This document shows, one piece after another, positions 58,668 to 64,000 of a stretch of 64,000 bases of DNA. The notes under the pieces were generated by a model. It ran no database searches, was not told the origin of the DNA, and saw only the letters and a list, made by a program, of their open reading frames with translations. The DNA is from Jaltomata sinuosa (Eukaryota > Streptophyta > Magnoliopsida > Solanales > Solanaceae), in the NCBI GenBank assembly GCA_003996215.1, contig QJPP01000844.1, positions 124,001 to 188,000 on the forward strand, given 5' to 3'. The first letter of the stretch is position 1. Each line of letters begins with the position of its first letter. The translations under genes were made by a program, and so were the position numbers.

Positions 58668-59225
58668 CTCACACAACTTTCACACTATTTCAACTAAACC
58701 AAAACACATTCACAGGTTACTTCTTATTCACAGCTTTTCACAAGCTTATATGAATTTCTCATTATTTTAAGTAAACTAAAAATTTATTAATCCGGTTAAA
58801 TTTGAAAGTATTTTTTCTCCATGAAAAATCACCTAATACAATATCTTCACAAATTACACTACTTTCACCTCTTAATACTTCAATTTGAACTTCAAATCCT
58901 CATTTTCCTAACAATAACACTTACATACACTCAAATTTTTAAATAACTCACACAACTTTTACACTATTTCAACTAAACCAAAATACATTCACAAGTTACT
59001 TCTCATTCACAATTTTTCACAAGTTTATCCGAATTTTATTCTAACTATACTAAAAATTTATCAATCCGGTTGAATTTTAAAAGTATTTTTCTCCATAAAA
59101 AATTACCTAATATAATATGCTCATAAATTACTCACTAATTTCACCTCTTAATGCTTCAATTTGAAATTCAAATCCTCATTTTCCTAATAATAATACTTAC
59201 ATACACTCAAATTTTCACATAACTT
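58668..59225. repeat. 279-bp tandem repeat, 2 copies
   Basis: CTCACACAACTTT starts at 58668 and 58947. Each copy runs through TTTCAACTAAACCAAAA, CAATCCGGTT and ATTTTCCTAA to ACTTACATACACTCAAAT. The same family occurs at 24430-24860. Confidence 0.85.
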
Positions 59226-60240
59226 ACAAGACTAACATAAACTTAGTTTAATAAGACTAACCAAAACTAAGGTTCACAAGACTAACCTAAACTAGCAAAC
59301 ATTATTCGAGGTTCAAAAACTAACAATGTAATAAACTAACACTAACCTAAATTATAACTAATAGCTTAAAAAAATCAAACATTACCTAAATTCAAAACTA
59401 ATAGCAAAAAAATAATTAAAAACTAAGATTCATATAACAATCAATTAAAGATTCAAAACTAACACTAACCTAAAGTGAAAACTAATATAAAAAATATCTA
59501 ACTTTAACCTAAATTCAAATTTAATAGCAAGCATTAACCTAAATTAAAGTTCACAAGACTAACCTAAACTAAGATTCACAAGACTAACCTAAACTAGCAA
59601 GCATTATTCAAGGTTCACAAACTAACATTAATATAATAAACTAACTCTAACCTAAATTGATAACTAATAGCTTAAAAAATATTAAACATTGCCTAAATTC
59701 AAAACTAATAGCAAAAATATAATTAAATATGAATCAAAAATTAAGGTTTATATAACAATCAATTAAAGATTCAAAACTAAGATTAATTACCTAAAGTAAA
59801 AACTAATAGCAAAAAAATCTAACTTTAATCTAAATTCAAAACTAACACTAACCTAAAGTTGAAAACTAATTCAAGATTATAATCCAAAAATAATAATATA
59901 AACTAACAACATTAAAAAAACTTAACTTCAAAAAATTTACCTTCAAGAACCTAGTTCAACTAATAATGTAATTTACAAATTAATTCACTAACCTAAAATA
60001 TTCACAAATTCAAGAACCTAATTCAAGTTCAATGTTTTCAAATTCAATCAAAATCAAATTCAAGTTCACAAATTCAAGAACCTAATTCAAGTTTAAAGTC
60101 CTGAAATTCAATCTAAAATCAAATTAATGTTCACAAACTAATAATGTTCATAATTTGGCAAGAATTAATCTAATAAACTAAGATATCAACCAAGAATTAA
60201 AGTATTATAAAAAAATTAAAATGAAAGAAACTCTAACCTC
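59226..60240. repeat. A-rich low-complexity interior, no gene
   Basis: Short phrases such as AAGACTAACCTAAACTA, AAAACTAATAGCAAAAA and TTCAAGAACCTAATTCAA recur irregularly for about 1 kb. No frame. It may be the interior of the CACTA-like element that ends at 60711. Confidence 0.65.
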
Positions 60241-60415
60241 TACAATGAAGGAGGGCAGTGGTGGCGATGGAGTAGATGGAGGAGGAGGTGACGGCAGTGG
60301 AGGAAGATGGAGGATGAGGAGGAGGCGGCGAGGACGGTGGAGTTGCTATGGAGGAGGAGAGAAGAGAAGAGAAGAAGAGAGAAATGGATAAAAGATCCGA
60401 CTGGGTCTATATCTT
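60241..60415. repeat. Purine-rich GGA/GAG low-complexity tract
   Basis: Dense GGAGGA, GGTGGCGATGG and GAGAAGAGAAG repeats. No start-to-stop frame of length. It adjoins the CACTA-like subterminal region. Confidence 0.7.
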
Positions 60416-60419
60416 TTAA

Positions 60420-60711
60420 GAAAAGCGACGGACCGCGTCGCTTTGTCCATCACTTTTCTTCATTAATGATTGACCATCTTTGACAAAAAAATTATAGCGC
60501 TGTCCATCGCTTTTATTAAAAAAAAAAATTATGAGTAAATAATATTGACGTAAAAATCCACAAAAGAAATGACGTCAAATGAGACGTTGTCCGTCGCTTT
60601 TGCAAAAAAAATAAACATAAACTAAAAAAAATGAGAAAAGCGTCGGACAACGTCACTTTTTTGGAGCGACGATGTTCGCCGCTTTTCTATCCATCTCTCT
60701 ATTTTTAGTAG
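60420..60711. mobile_element. Right end of a CACTA-like (En/Spm) transposon with subterminal repeats
   Basis: Copies of the palindromic AGCGACGGACAACGTCGCTT, whole or partial, occur at about 60425, 60496, 60581, 60639 and 60664 in both orientations, which is how CACTA subterminal transposase-binding arrays look. The outer end reads TTTTTAGTAGT, the complement of ACTACTAAAAA, one base short of the typical CACTACTAAAAA. The other end was not found, so the length and TSD are unknown. No transposase. It abuts the end of G gag. Confidence 0.6.
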
Positions 60712-61786
60712 TCGTAACCACCTCCAGGCCGAGGTTTCTTCGAAGCTATCCTTTCCTGACTCTCATGCTTCACCCCATCAACATTCTTTACGAACTCCAC
60801 CACTTCCTGAAATGACCTGCCCGAAGATGCTACATGCAAGGCGGCAATCTGTAATGTTGTATTCAGGCCTTTCACAAGGCGACGGATCCGCTCTTCCTCT
60901 GTATTAATCAGCTGGGAAGAATAATGAGCTAAGGCATGGAAACGGGTCTCATAAGAAGCCACCAAAGAATTCCCTTGCAAATTATTTGCGAACTCATCTT
61001 TCTTCCAGTCCCTCAAGGTCCGGGAACATACCTCTCTAGAAAGACCTGATAGAAGTGATTTCAAGTCACAGGGAGCGCCCGAGTAGGCCTGCAGTCCACA
61101 AATGTCCTCCACCATATCTTAGCATTCCCTTGAAACTGAAACGTCACAAAGTCTACCCCATGTCTCTCGACGATGCCCATCCTATATAGCCTCTCGTGAC
61201 AGTCTATGATGAACTCATAGGCATCCTCAGATTGGACCAATCCATGAAACACAGGAGGCCTCATCTTCACGAACTTGCAAAAGAGTTCATGCTCACCACC
61301 AATCATCACAGGACCTGTTACTAGTCTAGGAAACATGCATGTCTCAGAAGCAGTGTCTAATTGTGGTGCTATAGCTGCAGCATGCTGGGTCATTGGGTGA
61401 TGAACAATGGGGACCGCAAGAGTAGCCCCATCCCCTGCCAAGCTACTAAGAAAGTTCAAAACCTACTGGATTACCTCAGATGACAATAGGAACTGCCTTA
61501 CACCTCTCTGAACTGGGTGCGCGCTTGTCCCATGGACTAGATCTGTCGCCTTATTCTGCTCAACTCTAACGTCTTCATCTACTACAACCTCAGGAGCATT
61601 CTCTTGTGCGGGAGGGGATGCTGACCTTTCATAAGCCGGAGCTGCAGCTCGAGCTCCACCCCTGATAGGCGCACCCCCTCTCCTTCCTCTAGCTCTACCT
61701 ATGACTCTTACCCTACCATGAATTGCAGCCTCGACAACCGGCTCAGGTGCTGCTGCTCTAGCTTCAGACAAATGTGTCCTCACCAT
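60712..61786 (-). pseudogene. Gag of Ty3/gypsy element G, truncated
   Basis: The start ATG at 61786 gives MVRTHLSEARAAAPEP, then an Arg/Gly/Ala-rich segment (RVRVIGRARGRRGGAPIRGG). A TAG at about 61463 interrupts the frame, which continues as RPPVFHGLVQSEDAYEFIID, CHERLYRMGIVERHGVDFVT and FQFQGNAKIWWRTFVDCRP. A frameshift near 61090 leads to the last frame: TLRDWKKDEFANNLQGNSLV, YETRFHALAHYS and EEERIRRLVKGLNTTLQIAA. It ends at GGGYDY where the CACTA-like end begins; zinc knuckle and pol are absent. Few lesions, so relatively young. Confidence 0.85.
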
Positions 61787-61984
61787 CTGTGAGAATAAGA
61801 GTGAAAGAGTTAGATACCAATTTAGATCGCCAGATACCAATTGAAATCAAGTTATAGCACGAGGAATGAAAGAAGTTGAGGTTTCCTAAAGTCCTATCGC
61901 CTCTGGCAGAGAAGTACAGACGTCTCCGTACCATTTCGCAAGACTCTACTAGACTCGTTCTAGTATGACAAGATCAGCGAACCT

Positions 61985-61998
61985 GAGGCTCTAATACT
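61985..61998 (-). other. Mutated primer-binding site of element G
   Basis: The - strand reads TTAGTATTAGAGCC against the usual TGGTATCAGAGCC, a few bases from the LTR edge; two CG-independent changes. Confidence 0.65.
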
Positions 61999-62003
61999 AA
62001 CTT

Positions 62004-62658
62004 TGTCATGACCCAGATGGGGCCATGATTGGAACCCATACTAACCCTCCGTTGGGAGAACTAAATAATCATAAACCAACTCTAGACTTAACCAATTCAA
62101 AGAAAAATAGATAAGCAATCCACTTAAGCCATAAATGAATCAAGGTTTATAAAATAATGAAAGAATATGCGGAAAATATTCAACTAATTATATCCCCAGA
62201 AACTAAAAGTCATCGTCCCGAACTACTAAACCAACATAGTCTAAGAATCTAACATCAACTAAAAATAGTAAGGATAGAGAGTTTCATTGCCCTAAAGAAG
62301 GACAACAACTCGTGAAAGATCTATGACAGCCTGGAAGATAGTGCTCACCTTTGGCTCTGCAGTCGGTCATTCTACTCTAGACAAGATCACGTTTCAACCT
62401 CTAAAACACAGTCTGCACTCAACAAAAGCAGAGCATAAGGTAGTATCAGTAAAACACATTATGTACTTGTAGGTATCATAGGCCGACCCAACAATATAAC
62501 ATGCGAATAGCAAAACATATAACCAGTAATAACAATCCAACACTTAGCATATAGGCAATCAGCAGATAGTCTTTCAAGTCAATGCAACGACAATTAAGTC
62601 AAGTTCATAATTCATAAAAGCAATACCATAATACGAAACAAGACAAATGGTGTACACA
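62004..62658 (-). repeat. Partial 5' LTR of element G, interrupted by P2
   Basis: It opens TGTCATGACCCAGATGG on the + strand beside the mutated PBS and continues until the P2 LTR starts at 62659. The remainder should lie beyond P2, outside the window. No gene. Confidence 0.7.
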
Positions 62659-64000
62659 TGTAACACCCTAGAACATCCAAGCCTAGACTCAGCTCAGAAA
62701 ACCAGAAAGAAATAAAATTTCAAGTGTCAGTCATTCCACGGGTCAGATACACAAGCCATGGAATAGTCCACAAGTCATGGACTGGACTCGTGGAACTCAT
62801 ACAGAGACCAACAAAGTTTGGTTCGAGACCATGAGTCAGAACCACGGATCGTGAAATAATCCACGAGTCGTGTATTCCACTTGTGGAACTGAGACCTGAG
62901 ACCCAACTATCCCTATGAACCACGACCTATTTCCACGAGTCATGGAATGATCCACGGGTCGTGGAATGGTCTCGTAGAACTCTGACCTGAGGGTCATTAA
63001 TTTCTCGGGAACCATGATACGGTTCCAAGGGTCTTGAACCCAAGTCGTGGAACTCAGACCCTCAGCTATACAAAAGGGCCCAGGAACCACGATAGGGTTC
63101 TACGGGTCGTGGAAGCATCCACGGACCGTGAAACCCTTCCGTGGAACCTGAGTCGCAAATTTTAGAAGTTTTCTATTAAATTTCCCAGGGGTATTTTGGA
63201 CCTCTCTTATCTCTTTTAAGGCCTAAGATATGATGTTTTGCTTAATCTAAGCCTAACTAATCAGTCAAAAACTACCTAAATCACCCTTTCTCCTAAAATC
63301 ATCAGACACTTAGAAAGAAAAGGAGAAAAGAGGCGACAGTTTCTCTCAAGAAAAAGCAGAAGGTCTTCTTCAAGCTCAGCCCCTAAAATCCAAGGATTTC
63401 TCCATAGATTCTCATCCAGGTATATGAGATTTCACTAGTGGGTTCCTTTCACCTATTGAGTCCCTAGATTCAGTTTAGTTCTTTAGTTCTCCATTAGTTC
63501 TTCAGACCTAGGGTCTCTAAACCTTAGGGAATCATTGCAACTTAGATTCTATTGCTTATATGATAATCATTACATGTTTCTTGGAGAATTAGCATAGTCA
63601 GTTGCACAGAGTTCAGTAACCCTAGCATGTATTAATTTTAGTACTCATAATTTATACTTTCAAATCAGATAATCCAGACAATTATGCTTCATAATTAGAA
63701 TGCCATCAGTTTCAGTATACGTATGTTGCATTCTCAGATGATTTTTAGTATTTGAGCTATCCAGTATTTCAGTTTGCATTTCATTGCTTTACATTCAGTT
63801 GGGAGTAGACTTAGTACCAAGCGGATAAAGGGATGAAGGCTCAGCTGTCAGACTAGGCTATGACTTTTAGTAGAAGTCCCTAAGTCCCAGAACTATGGTG
63901 CCACCATAGGCATGAAAGGGGTCAGCTGTCAGATTAGGCTGTACACCCTAGTCCCTTGTGGACATTAGTTTAGTGGATCCACGTCAGATTTGTTTGTACC
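62659..64000 (+). repeat. LTR of chromovirus P2, running out of the window
   Basis: It starts TGTAACACCCTAGAACATCC and aligns in the same sense with the reverse complement of the M2 LTR (44509 downward), so by analogy about 600 bases are outside. U3 at 62720-63150 holds the CCACGAGTCGTGGAA palindrome array. Small frames inside have no support. Whether this is a solo LTR or the 5' LTR of a full element cannot be told. Confidence 0.85.

Noticed and set aside
58573..58770. 65-codon frame with an acidic run
   Set aside because: It runs from a possible organelle-like stretch into the 279-bp repeat; no domain, no support.

Overview
This is a transposon-dense, gene-poor stretch of plant nuclear DNA, most likely from a Solanaceae genome (tomato, potato, pepper or tobacco relatives). 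That placement rests on recalled family resemblance (Tekay/Del-type Ty3/gypsy chromoviruses with LTRs starting TGTAACACCC, an Ogre/Tat-type LTR starting TGTTGACACCC, and a small hairpin MITE with TATGTTGCTC ends), not on a search. I found no intact host protein-coding gene. Recognisable coding material is decayed retrotransposon gag-pol, one receptor-like-kinase fragment and one short plastid psbC-like fragment. No rRNA, tRNA or CRISPR array was seen.

Layout. 1-7305: 3' part of an Ogre/Tat-like element on +, with tandem-repeat-rich non-coding DNA, a polypurine tract (PPT) and a 3.7-kb LTR. 7306-13729: a truncated - strand gypsy element (A) with a dead gag, a primer-binding site (PBS) and a 3.77-kb LTR. 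13814-24167: a complete - strand chromovirus (M1) with two LTRs and a 5-bp target-site duplication (TSD) ACAGC; its 5' LTR holds a nested 1283-bp solo LTR flanked by CTCAC. 24168-25890: AT-rich host DNA. 25891-48184: one 22.3-kb composite insertion flanked by ATCAA. Its shell is a gypsy element X (5' LTR broken at 29197, 3' LTR complete). Inside are a P-type chromovirus arranged internal-LTR-internal (29198-37800) and an inverted M2 chromovirus (37801-44509). 48185-49763: host DNA with a duplicated segment, a kinase pseudogene fragment and a hairpin MITE. 49764-56129: a - strand Ty1/copia element with two LTRs and TSD CTATT. 56130-60711: AT-rich DNA with a SINE-like tail, an organelle-derived fragment, tandem repeats and one CACTA-like terminus. 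60712-62658: gag, PBS and partial LTR of another - strand gypsy element (G). 62659-64000: LTR of a + strand chromovirus (P2) running out of the window.

How the parts relate. The history is layered insertion followed by breakage. M2 lies in the integrase tail of X, a solo LTR lies in an M1 LTR, P2 lies in the LTR of G, and a CACTA-like end abuts G gag. All gag-pol regions carry stops, frameshifts or deletions, so none looks autonomous, although the M1 integrase core is still an open 278-codon frame with its D-D-35-E triad. The most interesting observations are the permuted P block with its two abrupt junctions, CpG-rich short-palindrome arrays at matching positions in several unrelated LTR families, and a 13-nt self-complementarity across the LTR/leader boundary of the copia element, where a standard initiator-tRNA PBS is missing.
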